The notes: generated by a model from the letters alone, not told the origin. A stretch of DNA of 41,826 nt from an uncultured Rikenellaceae bacterium (GCA_937906485.1 CALCYB010000112.1:1-41826), one strand, 5' to 3'; positions 1 to 10,228 are shown, counted from the stretch's first letter. Numbers and translations: made by a program.

Positions 1-2565
1 ATCGGAAACTATGACCGTAGTGAGGCCGGATTTGAGAAGATTCTGACTTTTGACCAGAACGAGTTTACCCAACCTTCGACCTATTACCTGGCTTATGTCC
101 ATTATGTGGAACGCAATTTCGCACAGGCGGTTCCGCTGTTTGAAAAACTGCAGCACCATGCGCGTTTCGGCATCATGTCCCGGTATTTTCTGGTTGAATC
201 CAAACTCATGATGAAAGATTATGATTTTGTAGTGGAGCAGGGGCCTGCCTTGTATGAAGTGGTGGGGGAAGATTATCAGCCCCGTCTGGCCCGGATCATT
301 TCAGAAGCCTATTATGAGTTGCAGGATGCCAAACAGGCGAAGCATTATCTGTCCTTGTATGAAGAATCAGGTGGAAAAATGTCCCGTCGGGACAATTATT
401 ATGCCGGTATCCTGTCCTTCTCATTGGGTGGGTATCATGCTGCGGCTGATTCGTTCACCAAGGTCGTCGGCACCAAGGATTCCATTGGACAAAGCGCCGG
501 ATACTACTTGGGTAATTCTTATCTCCAGTTGAAGAACAAGCACAGTGCAATCGATGCTTTCCGTACGGCAGCCGATTCGAATTTTGACCGGGCTCTGCGG
601 GAAGATGCTTTCTTCCAGTATGCCAAACTGATGTTCGATGTGAACAATGACATTTCTCCGTTCCTGGCCTATCTGGAGGAATATCCGTCATCCAACCGTT
701 CGGATGAAATCCATGCTTATATTGCAACCTCCTACCTGTTGGCCAAGGATTACCGTCCGGCTTTGGAATCCTTGTCCCAAATCCGGAATCTGACCCCGGA
801 AATGAGTGCCAATTACCAGAAAGCGGCCTATTTCAGGGGAATTCAGCTTTATGAACGGGGTGCGTTCCGCAGTGCCTCCGAGTCGTTTGATCTGTCCCTG
901 AAACATGCACAGTACAACGCCGCATTGAAGCAGTTGACGCGTTTTTGGTTGGCAGAATCGCTCTACCGCATGGATGATTACAACAAGTCTCTGGAAATCA
1001 ACTTGTCGCTCATACAGGATCCGCTCTTTGTCAAGACGAAGGAGTACCCTGCGGCCGTCTATAACCTGGCGTATGACCATTTTGCTTTGGGACAATACGA
1101 CAAGGCAGCGCTATACTACAAGCAATACCTGGATTTTGCGCCCTCCAAGCGGGTGTTTACCGTGGATGCACAAACCCGTCTGGCCGACAGTTATTTCATG
1201 TTGAGGGATTATGAACGTGCGGCAGAGTTGTATGAACAAGTGGCCGGATCGACCTTCTCCCGGGGCAATCTCTATCCGAGGTACCAGGGAGCCCTCTCTT
1301 ACGGGCTGTTGTCGGATTATGATAAGAAAATCGAATTGCTCAAGGATATCACGGATTTGAGTCCGAATTCACCGATTTATCCGATGGCATTGTATGAATT
1401 GGGCCGCACTTATGTGCAGACCGGTAAAAATGACAAGGCCCGTTCCTGTTTCAACCTGTTGATGGGACAGGTCCGGGACAGTGTCTATTATACCAAAGCC
1501 ATGCTGGAAATGGGGCTGATTGCCTCCAATGAGAACAAGAACAAGGAAGCACTGGGGTATTTCAGTACGCTGGTGGAACAATACCCCCTCTCGGAAGAGT
1601 CGTCCAGTGCATTGGCCGGTATTGAGAGCATTTACCAGCGGACCAACAAGCCTGAAGAGTACCTGGCTTACCTGGAGCGGATTGGAATGTCGTCCTTGAA
1701 GTCGGCAGGTGAGAAGGAGCAGATGTTCTTCAATGCAGCCGAGCAGCAGTTTCTTGCCGGCAATTATCAGGAGGCGATGACATCCCTGCGCCGGTATCTG
1801 AAGGACTATCCCCAAGGGGCTCGGGTTTCACAAGCTTATTTCTATCTGGCGGAATGCCTGAAGGCAGCAGGATCCTTGGAAGCGGCGGCAGATGCTTACC
1901 ATCAGGTCATGCTGATTGGGGATGCTTCGTTTTCAGAACTGGCAACCCTCAACTATGCGGCCCTGTGTATGAAATTGGAAAAATACGAAGAAGCGGTACT
2001 GGCTTATGAAACCCTCTCGCGCATTGCCCGTCTGGACAACAATCTCGCATTGGCGGATGAGGGCCGGATGCGGGCCTATTTCCGTTCCGGTAATTATGCC
2101 AAGGCTTTGCATTTTGCGGAACAGGTGCTTCGGAATGCACCGACGGAGGCTGTTGACTTGCGCCGGGAGGCGGATTCCCTTAAGGCGAAGTCCTTGTTGG
2201 CTCTGGGAGAACGCGAACAGGCCAAGAAACAGCTGGCTGCTCTGGCGGTGAACAGCATGTTGCCCGAAGGGGCTGAAGCGGCTTACCTGTTGGTACAAGA
2301 TGCTTATGATGAGGGCAACTTTGAATTGGTAGAGGAGCGGGTATATGCTCTTTCTGATACGGGAACCCCGCAAACCTACTGGTTGGCCAAGGCTTTCATT
2401 GTGCTTGGAGATTCGTTTGCCGAGCGGGAAGAATGGGAACAGGCGGAGGCTACTTTTCGGAGTATTCTGGAGGAATACCAGCCGGCAGGAGACCATGATG
2501 ATATTCTGGAACAAGTGAAAATGCGTGTGGATCGTCTGCCGATCAGTGCACCCGTTAATGAATAA
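1..2565 (+). CDS. Tetratricopeptide-repeat protein, 5' end outside window
   Basis: The reading frame is open from base 1 to a TAA at 2563-2565, so the gene starts upstream of the window; a GTG at 106 is internal and not a believable start. The visible 854 residues are almost entirely helical TPR units of about 34 residues with repeated patterns such as A-x-x-Y-Y-K-Q-Y-L and A-L-Y-E-L-G-R-x-Y. TPR arrays of this size are protein-interaction scaffolds and in Bacteroidota are often envelope-associated; the partner is not visible. The gene ends 12 bases before an outer-membrane beta-barrel gene and probably forms an operon with it, which suggests an envelope role (inference). No enzymatic domain is apparent. 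Confidence 0.85.
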   Translation: MGNYDRSEAGFEKILTFDQNEFTQPSTYYLAYVHYVERNFAQAVPLFEKLQHHARFGIMSRYFLVESKLMMKDYDFVVEQGPALYEVVGEDYQPRLARIISEAYYELQDAKQAKHYLSLYEESGGKMSRRDNYYAGILSFSLGGYHAAADSFTKVVGTKDSIGQSAGYYLGNSYLQLKNKHSAIDAFRTAADSNFDRALREDAFFQYAKLMFDVNNDISPFLAYLEEYPSSNRSDEIHAYIATSYLLAKDYRPALESLSQIRNLTPEMSANYQKAAYFRGIQLYERGAFRSASESFDLSLKHAQYNAALKQLTRFWLAESLYRMDDYNKSLEINLSLIQDPLFVKTKEYPAAVYNLAYDHFALGQYDKAALYYKQYLDFAPSKRVFTVDAQTRLADSYFMLRDYERAAELYEQVAGSTFSRGNLYPRYQGALSYGLLSDYDKKIELLKDITDLSPNSPIYPMALYELGRTYVQTGKNDKARSCFNLLMGQVRDSVYYTKAMLEMGLIASNENKNKEALGYFSTLVEQYPLSEESSSALAGIESIYQRTNKPEEYLAYLERIGMSSLKSAGEKEQMFFNAAEQQFLAGNYQEAMTSLRRYLKDYPQGARVSQAYFYLAECLKAAGSLEAAADAYHQVMLIGDASFSELATLNYAALCMKLEKYEEAVLAYETLSRIARLDNNLALADEGRMRAYFRSGNYAKALHFAEQVLRNAPTEAVDLRREADSLKAKSLLALGEREQAKKQLAALAVNSMLPEGAEAAYLLVQDAYDEGNFELVEERVYALSDTGTPQTYWLAKAFIVLGDSFAEREEWEQAEATFRSILEEYQPAGDHDDILEQVKMRVDRLPISAPVNE

Positions 2566-2577
2566 TAGGAGGTGGTT

Positions 2578-4308
2578 ATGAAACAAAAATTATTGTTTGG
2601 AATCGGTTTTCTGATGATGGCAGCAATGACTGCGTTTGCCCAACAGGATTTGAACAAGACGGTACAGGTGAGCAGGACTTACGAGGGACAGTTGATGTCA
2701 ACCGCCAAGCCGGCTGTTCCGGTGGACTATTCGGATACCTTGAACCGTTTCAAGTTGCGTTTTGACTACAAATTTGCTGAACGTCCTTACCGGGATCTGT
2801 ATGAATTCTCTCCGGTTCGGTTTGCTTCCTACCAGCAGGAAGGACAGGTGATTTATCCCCAGTTCTTCGCCAATTTGTCGTTGGCCTATCCGTGGATGCC
2901 GGAAGGGGATCTGTATATCCAACCCCGTTTGGGCAAGAACTGGTCGTTGGTGCTGTATGGTAACCATCGTTCATTCTGGGGAAAAGTTCCCGCCCAGCAG
3001 GTTGATCCGGTGTCCGGTGCTCTTTCAAAAGGCAAGAAAAAGCCTTATGGGGACCGCATGAGCAACCAGACCGGGGCCCGGATCGGGTATGCCTGGGGCC
3101 TGGGGGATGTTTCCTTGGGATTTGATTACGGATCCCACTATCGCAGTTATTATGGAGCTTCCTACGGGTCGGATACGGATCTTCCGTCAGCCGGGTTGAA
3201 GTTGGATGACCATGCCTTCTTGAGGGACAGCCTTTCGCACCAGTACGACAAGATGGCGGTGGATGTGAAGGTGCGTTCCACCAATCCGGATCTGAGTTCA
3301 TTCTATTATGGAGTTGATTTGCGTTACATTCAGACCAAAGACCGGGTGGATGTGCCGCTGGCAAGATGGAATGCGCCGGTTGCAGAACATTTGATTGAGG
3401 GGAATGTGGAATTGGGGATGACTTTTCAGGGTGGTCACCGGATCTTACTGGATATTGAGAGTACAAATGCACTGTCTGCGGAAGACTGTGGCCTGTTGGA
3501 GGTGATTCCCCGTTACCGTTATGAGCGGGGCCGTTGGCTGGTGGATGCGGGTTTTGCCCTATCAGGAATGTATGCTCCTGAAGGCCAGGATCTGGCGATG
3601 GCTCATTTCTATCCGGATGTATCGGCTTACTTTGAAACCATTGAAGGCAAATTATGGTTGTATGGGCGTGTAGAAGGTGACAATGTGTTGAATACCCGTT
3701 CCTCAATGTTGGATTTCAATCCCTGGTTGGCACCGCAGGTGCCGGTGGCCATTACCCACATTCCTTTGCAAGGTGAGTTGGGGGCGAGGGGCTTGTTGTG
3801 GAATGTCTTCACGTTTAATTTTTCCTGCGTCTATGGACAGATTGAAAACCGTATGATTGCCACGGCCAATCTGATGCAGCCGATTCGCTTTGAGGAACAG
3901 GTGAGGCGTTTGAAGGTGCTGGGATCTTTCTTGTGGAAGACCCGGGATTTTGACGGAGGGATTGAGGTCAGCTATGCCCATTATCAGGGACCGGATAGCG
4001 GGTATCATCCGGTAATGATGGCTCCCAGTTGGGAAGGACGTGCCTATGCGCGTTATAATTTGCGGGAACGCTTTGTCTTCTCGGTGGATGCCCAGTACTG
4101 CAGTGCGGTTTGGGGTGATATGGGAAAATCCGGTGTCGTGGAGCTGCCTTCTTTCCTGGATCTGGAAGCCCGGATGACGTACGTTTATAACCGCCGCTTC
4201 TCTTTTTATTTGAAAGGGGATAACCTGATCAACGCAACCATCCAGCATATTCCCGGATACGTGGAACCGGGAATAAATTTCGGCCTCGGTGTGTGCTGTA
4301 AGTTCTGA
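2578..4308 (+). CDS. Outer-membrane beta-barrel protein (TonB-receptor-like barrel)
   Basis: The 576-residue product starts with a clear Sec signal peptide (lysine, hydrophobic core, A-F-A-Q-Q cleavage region near residue 23). The mature part is rich in alternating aromatic and polar residues typical of amphipathic strands, and it ends in C-K-F, consistent with the terminal aromatic of outer-membrane barrels. There is no obvious N-terminal plug or carboxypeptidase-like domain, so it is shorter than a full TonB-dependent receptor. I chose ATG 2578 because a strong AGGAGG lies at 2567-2572; an in-frame GTG at 2572 overlaps that site and is unlikely. The preceding TPR gene ends 12 bases upstream. 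The ligand is unknown. Confidence 0.75.
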   Translation: MKQKLLFGIGFLMMAAMTAFAQQDLNKTVQVSRTYEGQLMSTAKPAVPVDYSDTLNRFKLRFDYKFAERPYRDLYEFSPVRFASYQQEGQVIYPQFFANLSLAYPWMPEGDLYIQPRLGKNWSLVLYGNHRSFWGKVPAQQVDPVSGALSKGKKKPYGDRMSNQTGARIGYAWGLGDVSLGFDYGSHYRSYYGASYGSDTDLPSAGLKLDDHAFLRDSLSHQYDKMAVDVKVRSTNPDLSSFYYGVDLRYIQTKDRVDVPLARWNAPVAEHLIEGNVELGMTFQGGHRILLDIESTNALSAEDCGLLEVIPRYRYERGRWLVDAGFALSGMYAPEGQDLAMAHFYPDVSAYFETIEGKLWLYGRVEGDNVLNTRSSMLDFNPWLAPQVPVAITHIPLQGELGARGLLWNVFTFNFSCVYGQIENRMIATANLMQPIRFEEQVRRLKVLGSFLWKTRDFDGGIEVSYAHYQGPDSGYHPVMMAPSWEGRAYARYNLRERFVFSVDAQYCSAVWGDMGKSGVVELPSFLDLEARMTYVYNRRFSFYLKGDNLINATIQHIPGYVEPGINFGLGVCCKF

Positions 4309-4316
4309 TTTTTTTC

Positions 4317-4324
4317 TATCTTTG
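4317..4324 (+). promoter_or_regulatory. Putative -7 promoter box for gyrB
   Basis: TATCTTTG matches the Bacteroidota primary-sigma -7 consensus TAnnTTTG and lies about 47 bases before the gyrB start, in the short gap after the barrel gene. A matching -33 TTG at ideal spacing is not clear. Confidence 0.5.
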
Positions 4325-4370
4325 TCTGTTTTAAAAAACACGATTTAGGTAATCAATTAGAAAACGATAA

Positions 4371-6371
4371 ATGATGAGTGAACAAGAAACTTTAACGAAG
4401 GAACAACAATATTCAGCAGACAGTATCCAGGTCCTTGAGGGGCTGGAGGCTGTGCGTAAACGCCCCTCTATGTACATTGGAGATGTGGGAGCCCGTGGGT
4501 TGCACCACCTGGTATATGAAGTGGTGGACAACTCCATTGATGAGGCACTTGCCGGATATTGTTCAGATATTCGTGTGACCATCAATCCGGATGAATCGAT
4601 CACAGTGGCGGATAATGGCCGTGGTATTCCGACGGATATTCACGAAAAGGAAGGCCGTTCTGCCTTGGAGGTGGTTTTGACGGTCTTGCATGCTGGCGGT
4701 AAATTTAGCAAGGACAGTTACAAGGTGTCCGGCGGGTTGCATGGTGTAGGGGTTTCTTGTGTCAATGCCTTGTCTGTCTGGCTCAAGGCTGAAATTCATC
4801 GGGAAGGGAAAGTCTTTGTACAGGAGTTTTCCCGCGGGGTTCCCCAATATTCGGTCAAAGTGGTGGGTGAATGCTCGGATACCGGTACCATCATTACCTT
4901 CAAACCCGATGCTGAAATCTTCGCGTTGACTACGCATTATGATTATTCCATTCTTGCAGCCCGTCTTCGCGAGTTGGCTTACTTGAACAAAGGAGTACGT
5001 CTGAACTTGACGGATATGCGGGAAACGATCCAACCGGATGAAATGGATGCAGAATCCGCAGCATCACAGCCGGAATACTTGTCCGAAACCTTTTATTCGG
5101 AAAAGGGGTTGATGGAGTTTGTCTGCTACCTGGACGGGACCCGTGAGCCGCTGACCACCCATCCGATCTACCTGGAAACGGACAAGACCGGTATTCCGAT
5201 TGAGATTGCCATGCAGTACAATACGGCTTTTACCGAAAACATCCATTCCTACGTCAATAACATCAATACCATAGAAGGAGGAACGCACCTGACCGGTTTC
5301 CGTCGTGGTCTGACCTCGACCTTGAAATCTTACGCGGAAAAGAACGGATTCCTTTCCAAACTCAAGTTTGATCTGGATGCGTCGGACTTCCGTGAAGGTT
5401 TGACCGCGGTCATTTCGGTGAAGGTGGCCGAACCGCAATTTGAAGGACAGACCAAGACCAAGTTGGGTAACAGCGAAGTGGATGCGGCAGTCTCCCAGGC
5501 AACCAAGGCGGCATTGGAAGTGTATCTGGAGGAAAATCCCAAGGATGCACGCCAGATTGTGGAAAAGGTGATCCTGGCGGCTACAGCCCGTCATGCTGCC
5601 CGTAAGGCCCGGGATCTGGTACAACGAAAGACGGTGATGTCGGGAGCCGGCTTGCCGGGTAAACTGGCGGACTGTTCCGACCGTAATCCGGAAAATTGTG
5701 AATTGTTCCTGGTCGAAGGGGACTCTGCAGGCGGTACGGCCAAGACCGGACGCGACCGGACTTATCAGGCGATCCTGCCCTTGCGCGGTAAGATTCTGAA
5801 TGTGGAAAAGGCCATGGACCACAAGATCTTCGAGAGTGATACCATTCGTAACATCTACCTGGCATTAGGGGTGACCGTAGGCACGGAAGAAGACAGCAAA
5901 GCCTTGAACATGACTAAGCTCAGGTACCATAAGGTGATTATCATGACCGATGCCGACGTGGACGGAAGCCACATTACAACCTTGATCCTGACGTTCTTCT
6001 TCCGCTATATGCAGGATCTGATCAAGAATGGTTATGTGTACATTGCCACTCCTCCTTTGTATCGGGTCAAGAAGGGTAACCGCGAAATCTACTGCTGGAC
6101 CGAAGATGAACGTAAGTCCGCTATTGCGGAACTCAATCCTTCTGGTTCAGACAAGGGCGTTGAGGTGCAACGTTACAAAGGTTTGGGTGAAATGAATGAA
6201 GTTCAACTTCGGGATACTACCATGGATCCGAAAACCCGTCTTTTGAAGCAGGTGACCATTGAAAATGCTGCCGAAGCAGACCGGATCTTCTCCATGCTGA
6301 TGGGAGACGATGTGCTGCCTCGTCGCGAATTCATCGAAGCAAATGCGAAGTATGCGAATGTAGATGCATAA
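4371..6371 (+). CDS. gyrB: DNA gyrase subunit B
   Basis: ATPase subunit of the type II topoisomerase that introduces negative supercoils; it works with GyrA in the cytoplasm. The GHKL ATPase is recognisable from V-L-E-G-L-E-A-V-R-K-R-P-S-M-Y-I-G, E-V-V-D-N-S-I-D-E-A, D-N-G-R-G-I-P and G-G-L-H-G-V-G-V-S. The TOPRIM domain shows L-V-E-G-D-S-A-G-G and M-T-D-A-D-V-D-G-S-H-I, and the C-terminal Q-R-Y-K-G-L-G-E-M motif is present. The 666-residue length fits bacterial GyrB without the long insert of some Proteobacteria. Two ATGs are adjacent (4371 and 4374) and either could be used. ParE is the alternative, but the N-terminal sequence resembles Bacteroides GyrB more closely from memory. Confidence 0.95.
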   Translation: MMSEQETLTKEQQYSADSIQVLEGLEAVRKRPSMYIGDVGARGLHHLVYEVVDNSIDEALAGYCSDIRVTINPDESITVADNGRGIPTDIHEKEGRSALEVVLTVLHAGGKFSKDSYKVSGGLHGVGVSCVNALSVWLKAEIHREGKVFVQEFSRGVPQYSVKVVGECSDTGTIITFKPDAEIFALTTHYDYSILAARLRELAYLNKGVRLNLTDMRETIQPDEMDAESAASQPEYLSETFYSEKGLMEFVCYLDGTREPLTTHPIYLETDKTGIPIEIAMQYNTAFTENIHSYVNNINTIEGGTHLTGFRRGLTSTLKSYAEKNGFLSKLKFDLDASDFREGLTAVISVKVAEPQFEGQTKTKLGNSEVDAAVSQATKAALEVYLEENPKDARQIVEKVILAATARHAARKARDLVQRKTVMSGAGLPGKLADCSDRNPENCELFLVEGDSAGGTAKTGRDRTYQAILPLRGKILNVEKAMDHKIFESDTIRNIYLALGVTVGTEEDSKALNMTKLRYHKVIIMTDADVDGSHITTLILTFFFRYMQDLIKNGYVYIATPPLYRVKKGNREIYCWTEDERKSAIAELNPSGSDKGVEVQRYKGLGEMNEVQLRDTTMDPKTRLLKQVTIENAAEADRIFSMLMGDDVLPRREFIEANAKYANVDA

Positions 6372-6416
6372 TCCAACTAGAAGATATACTATTAACAATC
6401 CTAAAATTAATTACCT

Positions 6417-7679
6417 ATGACGGATATTTTTGATAGAATCAGTCATGACGAAGGTGGTCCGTTGGGACAATATCGTCAAAGAGCACACGGTTATTATGCT
6501 TTTCCGAAACTGGAAGGAGAAATTCAACCGAGAATGGTGTTTAACGGACACGAAGTGTTGTGCTGGAGTTTGAACAACTATTTGGGCCTGGCTAACCACC
6601 CGGAAGTCAGACGTGTGGATGCAGAAGCAGCCGCCCGTTGGGGATTGGCTTATCCGATGGGATCCCGAATGATGTCCGGTCAGACTGCTCTGCACGAAAA
6701 ACTGGAACGCGAACTGGCTGATTTCGAGCAAAAGGAAGATGCATTCCTGTTCAACTTCGGCTATCAGGGCATCGTTTCCACCATTGATGCTTTGTTGACC
6801 CGTCACGACGTAATCGTTTACGATTCGGAAGCACACGCTTGTCTGATTGACGGTTGCCGCCTGCACATGGGTAAACGGATGGTTTATCCCCACAACGATA
6901 TAGAGAAATGTGAAAAGACCCTGCAACGTGCCACCAAATTGTGTGAAGAAACCGGTGGCGGTATCCTGTTGATCACCGAAGGTGTATACGGCATGACCGG
7001 AGCCCTGGGGATCCTGGATCAGATCGTTGCCCTGAAGAAAAAATACAATTTCCGGATTCTGATTGATGATGCACACGGATTCGGCGTAATGGGCCCCAAT
7101 GGCCGCGGTACTTCTGAACACTTCGGTGTGATGGACGGCATTGACCTGTACATTGGTGCTTATGCAAAATCCATGGCTTGTATCGGTGGTTTTGTGGCCG
7201 GTCCCAAATCCATCATCAACTACCTGCGTTACAACCTGCGTTCTCAAATTTATGCAAAATCACTCCCGATGCCGATTGTGGAAGGTTGTTTGAAACGTCT
7301 GGAAATCATCCGCAGCAAGGAAGGGGATCAGTTGCGTGAAAAACTGTGGGTAATTACCCGTGCTTTGCAAAACGGACTCCGTGAAAGAGGTTTTGATATC
7401 GGTTTGGCAGAAGCTTGTGTAACCCCGGTGTTCATCCACGGAACGGTGCCTCAAGCAACCAACATTCTGGTTGACCTGCGTGAAAACTATCATATCTTCT
7501 GCTCGGTTGTGGTGTACCCGGTGGTGCCGAAAGATGTCATCATGTTCCGCATCATCCCGACAGCGGTGCATACGCTGGAAGATGTTGAATACACCTTGAA
7601 TGCTTTCTCTGAAATCAAAGAAAAGCTGGCCAAAGGTTACTACGATTCCGATCAGATCCAGGACCGTGCTATCCTTTAA
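6417..7679 (+). CDS. spt: Serine palmitoyltransferase-type alpha-oxoamine synthase
   Basis: A 420-residue PLP enzyme of the alpha-oxoamine synthase family (SPT, KBL, BioF, HemA). Key features are the aldehyde-stacking His in D-S-E-A-H near residue 140, D-D-A-H-G-F-G at 217-223 and the likely PLP lysine K251 in A-Y-A-K-S-M. Bacteroidota carry one such enzyme as the first step of sphingolipid synthesis, condensing serine with a long-chain acyl-CoA to 3-ketosphinganine; length and the N-terminal extension fit that branch. Glycine C-acetyltransferase (Kbl) is the main alternative. The gene sits 45 bases after gyrB and 30 bases before the 7TM-HD gene, all on the same strand. Confidence 0.75.
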   Translation: MTDIFDRISHDEGGPLGQYRQRAHGYYAFPKLEGEIQPRMVFNGHEVLCWSLNNYLGLANHPEVRRVDAEAAARWGLAYPMGSRMMSGQTALHEKLERELADFEQKEDAFLFNFGYQGIVSTIDALLTRHDVIVYDSEAHACLIDGCRLHMGKRMVYPHNDIEKCEKTLQRATKLCEETGGGILLITEGVYGMTGALGILDQIVALKKKYNFRILIDDAHGFGVMGPNGRGTSEHFGVMDGIDLYIGAYAKSMACIGGFVAGPKSIINYLRYNLRSQIYAKSLPMPIVEGCLKRLEIIRSKEGDQLREKLWVITRALQNGLRERGFDIGLAEACVTPVFIHGTVPQATNILVDLRENYHIFCSVVVYPVVPKDVIMFRIIPTAVHTLEDVEYTLNAFSEIKEKLAKGYYDSDQIQDRAIL

Positions 7680-7709
7680 TCTGTCTTAAAGTCACTAAGC
7701 CATCAAGCC

Positions 7710-9737
7710 ATGTCCACCCGATTTAAGAGTATCAAGAATCCGAAGGTCTATGTCGCGTTTGCGATCGCATTTCTGTTGGTGTTGTTCTTCTATCCGATGG
7801 AATTGCGCTTCAAGTACGACTATCAGCGAGGAAGACCGTGGATGTATGAAACTTTGATCGCTCCGATCGATTTTCCGATCCTGAAGACCGAGGCTGAAAT
7901 TCTGGAGGAGGTCGATGCGGCCGCCGAACAGCTTCTTCCGGTTTTCCGCTATGACCGGGAGATTGTGTTGGATCAGATGAAGAAGCTCAATCTGTGGATG
8001 GACTCTCTTTCGCTGGATGGCAAGTGTATAGAAATCATGAATCAAGCGGTGGGGCACATCTATGACAAAGGTGTGCTCCCTCCCTTGAGCAATGAGTCGG
8101 ACTATCCGATGATCGTGATGCTGCGGGACCGGAACCTGTCCGAGGTGCCCTGTGCCGAGGTCTACAACGAAAAGACCGTGCCTATGTACCTTCGGTTTTC
8201 GCTATCCGATCAGGTGGATCCGATGCTGGCCGACAGTCTGGTCAATGCGCTTGTCGATCATAAATTGATACAAGCCAATCTGGTGTACGATCAGAAGCGT
8301 ACGGAGCTGTTGCACAAAGAAGCCATTGATTACATCTCTCCTACCAAGGGAATGTGTTATACGGGCCAGCTCATTGTGACAGAAGGGGAAACGGTTACTC
8401 CTCAGATTGAGCAATTGTTGGATTCCTACAAAGCCGAGTACGAGCAGAGCATCGGCTTGAGCGGTGAGCGCTGGGTCCTGTGGATCGGCCACTCGGCCAT
8501 ACTGCTCATATTGCTGTTCCTGCTGTTCCTGGTGATGTTCTATGCAGAGAAGGACATGTTTCAACAGCGCAATAATCTGCATTTTATTCTGTTGTTGTTC
8601 TGTATCTCTTTTCTGGTTACCATTTTTGCAGTAGGTCGCAACCCTTATACGCCTTACCTGATACCCTACACGGTTTTTGCCCTTTATCTGGTGTCATTTT
8701 ATCCGGCGGGTTTTGCTTTCCGAACCTATTCCATCCTGATTCTGCCGTTGCTGATTCTGCCGGCTCAAGGTTTGGAATTGTATGTGGCCAATTTGCTGTC
8801 AGGAGCCATCGGCATCCTCTGCTTCCGTCATTTCAATGGCGGTTGGCTCCAGTTCCTCAATGCCACGTTTGCCGTATTGGGCCTGGTGGTCTGCTACCTT
8901 GCCTTCCGGCTGACCATTGAGGGGACCTTGGATACCGTAAGTTATGAGATCATTCTTTTCTGTATTCTGAATGGATTCCTGATTGTGGCAGCTTATCCGT
9001 TGGTCTATCTGTTCGAGAAGATATTCTCGTTTGTTTCGGATGCCACCCTTAAGGAACTCACCAATACCAATAGTAAGCTCCTGCTGGAGTTGTCCCGCAA
9101 GGCTCCCGGTACTTTCCAACATTGTCTGCAAGTGGCGAATCTGTCCGAGGCTGCTGTACGGGAAATTGGCGGAAATGTATTTTTGGTGCGCGCCGGTGCT
9201 TTGTACCACGATGTCGGAAAGATGAACAATCCTCAGTGCTTCATTGAGAATCAGGCTTCCAATATCAACTACCATGCGAATCTGACTCCGATGGAAAGTG
9301 CAGCGCAGATCATCCGGCATGTGGATGACGGTATGGAAATCGCCCGAAAATACAAACTGCCCAAAGAGGTCACGGACTTTATTCTGACCCACCATGCGCA
9401 GACGCTGACCGCCTATTTCTACAATACCTATTGCAATCAGGGAGGAGATCCGGAAAACAAGGAGGCGTTCATGTATCACGGACAATTGCCCCGAACCCGG
9501 GAACAGGTCATTGTTCTGATGGCAGATGCCGTAGAAGCTGCGTCCCGCTCGTTGAAGGACTATTCCTATGAGAGTGTTTCGGCTTTGGTTGACAAGATCA
9601 TTGGTGTGCGTCTGTCCGATTCGCAGCTGCTGGAGGCGAATATCTCTATCAGGGATATTACGACCGTAAAGACCATTTTCAAACAACAGTTGGCACAGAT
9701 CTACCATGCGCGTATCAGTTATCCTGAACGCAAATAA
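7710..9737 (+). CDS. 7TM-HD family membrane phosphohydrolase (PgpH/YqfF-like)
   Basis: A 675-residue protein with one N-terminal membrane segment (about residues 15-32), an extracytoplasmic region to about residue 255, roughly seven hydrophobic segments between about 255 and 445, and a C-terminal HD domain. The HD signature is visible as F-Q-H-C (His near 471), Y-H-D-V-G-K-M (about 501-507), L-T-H-H-A and M-A-D-A-V-E-A-A. In Firmicutes the family member PgpH hydrolyses cyclic di-AMP; that substrate is inferred here, not shown. It follows spt by 30 bases and precedes ssrA by about 47. Confidence 0.85.
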   Translation: MSTRFKSIKNPKVYVAFAIAFLLVLFFYPMELRFKYDYQRGRPWMYETLIAPIDFPILKTEAEILEEVDAAAEQLLPVFRYDREIVLDQMKKLNLWMDSLSLDGKCIEIMNQAVGHIYDKGVLPPLSNESDYPMIVMLRDRNLSEVPCAEVYNEKTVPMYLRFSLSDQVDPMLADSLVNALVDHKLIQANLVYDQKRTELLHKEAIDYISPTKGMCYTGQLIVTEGETVTPQIEQLLDSYKAEYEQSIGLSGERWVLWIGHSAILLILLFLLFLVMFYAEKDMFQQRNNLHFILLLFCISFLVTIFAVGRNPYTPYLIPYTVFALYLVSFYPAGFAFRTYSILILPLLILPAQGLELYVANLLSGAIGILCFRHFNGGWLQFLNATFAVLGLVVCYLAFRLTIEGTLDTVSYEIILFCILNGFLIVAAYPLVYLFEKIFSFVSDATLKELTNTNSKLLLELSRKAPGTFQHCLQVANLSEAAVREIGGNVFLVRAGALYHDVGKMNNPQCFIENQASNINYHANLTPMESAAQIIRHVDDGMEIARKYKLPKEVTDFILTHHAQTLTAYFYNTYCNQGGDPENKEAFMYHGQLPRTREQVIVLMADAVEAASRSLKDYSYESVSALVDKIIGVRLSDSQLLEANISIRDITTVKTIFKQQLAQIYHARISYPERK

Positions 9738-9784
9738 TTTGGCATTTGATTTGTTTTTGTATTTCTTTGCAAAATATATTACAA

Positions 9785-10174
9785 GGGGATGTTTTGGTTT
9801 TGACAGCATAAGACATCGGTTTGTAAGCACGTCGAGCCTGGGAAGGCGCTCGTTAATCCGGTCCCAAGCCTATAACTGGCAACAACAACTATGCACTCGC
9901 TGCGTAATAAGCCAAGCTTGTTCGCTTAATCCGCGCCGCCAAGGGCTGCGCCGACGAGTATCCCGCTGTTCCTCTGTCTTCTTCGAACAGCACCCGGGGT
10001 ATCAATTAAGGAGACTGCGGATCCCGACTCCTCTATAGGGTCCTAAGATTTAGAGGATAAGGTCAGGATGGTTTGTCTGCCGACAGTCCTGGCTCGAAAA
10101 CCAAGCGCAGACTAAGCGTGTAGAAAGCATTCGGATGCTATGTTTGGACGGCGGTTCGAGTCCGCCCATCTCCA
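9785..10174 (+). ncRNA. ssrA: tmRNA (transfer-messenger RNA)
   Basis: The 5' strand GGGGATG (9785-9791) pairs with CATCTCC (10167-10173) to form the alanyl acceptor stem, with A10174 as discriminator; CCA is not encoded and would be added afterwards. The T arm has a GGCGG/CCGCC stem around loop TTCGAGT. The tag reading frame is at 9878-9910: GGC AAC AAC AAC TAT GCA CTC GCT GCG TAA TAA, encoding GNNNYALAA and two stops, close to tags I recall from other Bacteroidales. The RNA rescues stalled ribosomes together with SmpB. Its last bases are the insertion site of the 24-kb element, which leaves the mature RNA intact. Confidence 0.93.
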
Positions 10175-10177
10175 CAA
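10163..10177 (+). repeat. attL core (within the ssrA 3' end)
   Basis: CGCCCATCTCCACAA covers the 3' side of the tmRNA T stem and acceptor stem, and is identical to 34365-34379. Use of the 3' end of a tRNA-like gene is typical of tyrosine-integrase elements. Confidence 0.85.
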
Positions 10178-10179
10178 TC

Positions 10180-10220
10180 ACCCTCTCTATACATCGCTAT
10201 AGAGAGGGTTTATTATTTCA
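10180..10220 (+). terminator. Replacement terminator for ssrA supplied by the element
   Basis: A perfect 12-bp stem (ACCCTCTCTATA with TATAGAGAGGGT) around a 6-base loop is followed by TTATTATTT. It begins five bases after the end of the tmRNA and is already inside the element. Confidence 0.8.
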
Positions 10221-10228
10221 AAGCACTA

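Noticed and set aside
2750..3706. 318-codon frame opposite the outer-membrane barrel gene
   Set aside because: Antisense shadow of a well-supported gene; the translation is H-, P- and S-rich without motifs.
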